A stretch of 64,000 bases of DNA from Nemophila menziesii. Taxonomy: Eukaryota; Streptophyta; Magnoliopsida; Boraginales; Hydrophyllaceae. Position 1 is the first letter of the stretch, and each line of letters begins with the position of its first letter. The translations under genes were made by a program, and so were the position numbers. This document shows, piece after piece, positions 62,916 to 64,000 of this stretch. The notes under the pieces are model-generated. The model ran no database searches and was not told the origin of the DNA. It worked only from the letters and a program-made list of their open reading frames with translations. The DNA lies in assembly GCA_029959085.1 (NCBI GenBank), contig JARWIR010000010.1, positions 13,723,001 to 13,787,000 on the forward strand. The letters are read 5' to 3'.

Positions 62916-63505
62916 TAGGGAGGATAACAGATCGGATATCCTCGAAAAATCGCATAACCACATCCACATCCATTAAGAAAAATGATAACCAAATCCGCAT
63001 CCATTAACCATCGGATTTTAAAATTATTTACCAAATCCGGATCCGCGACGGAGGCGGTTTATCTGCGGTTAATCCGTATCCGCAATCATTTAAATTGATT
63101 TAAATAAAATAAATTATTAAATATTTTTAGAATTCTAAAATTAGCTACAAAATTATTGGAAGACCATCAAATGATATTAGGCTATATAGTAATAAAATAG
63201 ATAATAATCAGTTAGCTAGTTTATGTATGAAATAATTATATTTGATCGATATTATGTATGAAATTTTTATATATAGAATATCTTTATATATAGTATATAT
63301 ATTTTGATTTTTGATTTTTATTTTTATTCGGATTTCGGATTATCCGTCGGATTATTGTAAAATACCAAATCCTAACGGATAATCCAGCGGTTACCTTTTA
63401 TGAGAATCAAACCCTCATGGATGCACCATCAGTTCCACTAATGGATTTTTTATCGGATCGGATATCCATCGGTTACGGTTAATATTTGAAACATTGCCAT
63501 CCCTA
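62916..63505. mobile_element. hAT-like MITE rich in GGATATCC/ATCCG repeats
   Basis: Ends TAGGGAGGATAAC and, reversed, TAGGGATGGCAATG. Flanks ATCCAAAC and ACTCAAAC are an imperfect 8-bp duplication. Subterminal DNA repeats ATCCGCATCC, CGGATAATCC and GGATATCC. No transposase. Confidence 0.7.
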
Positions 63506-63556
63506 ACTCAAACTGCTTTTTTATGGGAAAAAAAGAGAACAAAATGTATGGTGCCT

Positions 63557-64000
63557 TATGTCTCCCCATTTGTGATGATTTATTAGTAGTTTGAGACATC
63601 ATTTTAATTGTATTTATTAGAGTATAGGTCGATTTTCTCATGATTTAGTACATTTTCCTATTTTGTGTCTTGAATTAATTAATTATTATTTTTAGAGCAT
63701 ATTGGGTTTAATTATTTATTTAGTGTGAAGCTTTAGAGATATATGGTAATTAATTAGAGTCCAAGTTGGTTCAAAGAGCTAAAGGAAAGAAGATAAACAT
63801 GGAAATTGAAGATAAGGAAGTAAAAGCTAAAAATATGGAAAAGGAAAAGCTGCCTTAAATCTGAATTCCTGCACCTACGACCACAAATCAGCTTATATCT
63901 TAAAATCGGCGAGGAATCTGGAGAAACGGTCAAAAGCAAAGTTAAAGATCTTTCCGAGACGGTGAATTTCGACTACTCATACGCGTTAAACGGGTAAGTA
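63557..64000 (+). mobile_element. LTR of family A running off the right edge
   Basis: It begins TATGTCTCCCC, a variant of the family's TGATGTCTCC, and aligns with the reverse of 1318-down and with 6022-6480. It has the terminal hairpin (GAGACATCA at about 63591-63603). The rest lies beyond the window. Confidence 0.75.

Overview
The window looks like nuclear DNA of a dicot plant: AT-rich, intron-bearing genes, tau-class glutathione S-transferase (GST) genes found only in plants, plant-type Copia and Gypsy retrotransposons, a CACTA element, a Stowaway element and many hAT-like MITEs. I cannot name the species from the sequence alone.

The only host genes I can support are five tau GST copies, all on the + strand and all with one intron after codon 103: a pseudogene at 16.56-17.39 kb and four intact 218-residue genes at 24.2, 36.9, 48.6 and 60.2 kb. 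The last three sit on an 11.65-kb tandem duplication. Its spacer carries a truncated LINE, a MULE-like MITE, and a hAT-like MITE split by a 6.2-kb Copia element that itself holds another hAT MITE. The two spacer copies are almost identical, whereas the Copia LTRs within each copy differ far more, so the duplication is much younger than the insertions. The gene at 48.6 kb has the upstream side of the 60.2-kb gene and the downstream side of the 36.9-kb gene, the expected product of unequal crossing-over.

Layout. 0-10.1 kb: degenerate Gypsy-type element on the - strand (LTR, gag-protease remnants, LTR), interrupted by a hAT MITE, a hairpin-rich repeat, an (AT)37 tract, a palindromic MITE and a solo LTR. 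10.1-14.4 kb: no gene, but a CCA-rich tract and a hairpin minisatellite. 14.4-15.9 kb and 25.3-26.7 kb: two related nonautonomous repeats in opposite orientation, flanking the pseudogene and the second GST. 19.2-19.9 kb: a degenerate array with the 7-nt period of plant telomeres. 20.45-23.62 kb: a CACTA-type element. 27.1-34.3 kb: a young LTR element with nearly identical LTRs and a single 404-codon ORF instead of gag-pol. 35-61 kb: the tandem GST block. 61-64 kb: intergenic DNA, a hAT-like MITE and the start of another LTR of the 0-10 kb family.

The GSTs would be cytosolic enzymes that join glutathione to electrophiles or act as peroxidases in stress response. Nothing else in the window appears to work with them. 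The rest is transposon history and tandem repeats, which explains how the gene family has expanded here and how the copies' promoters have changed.
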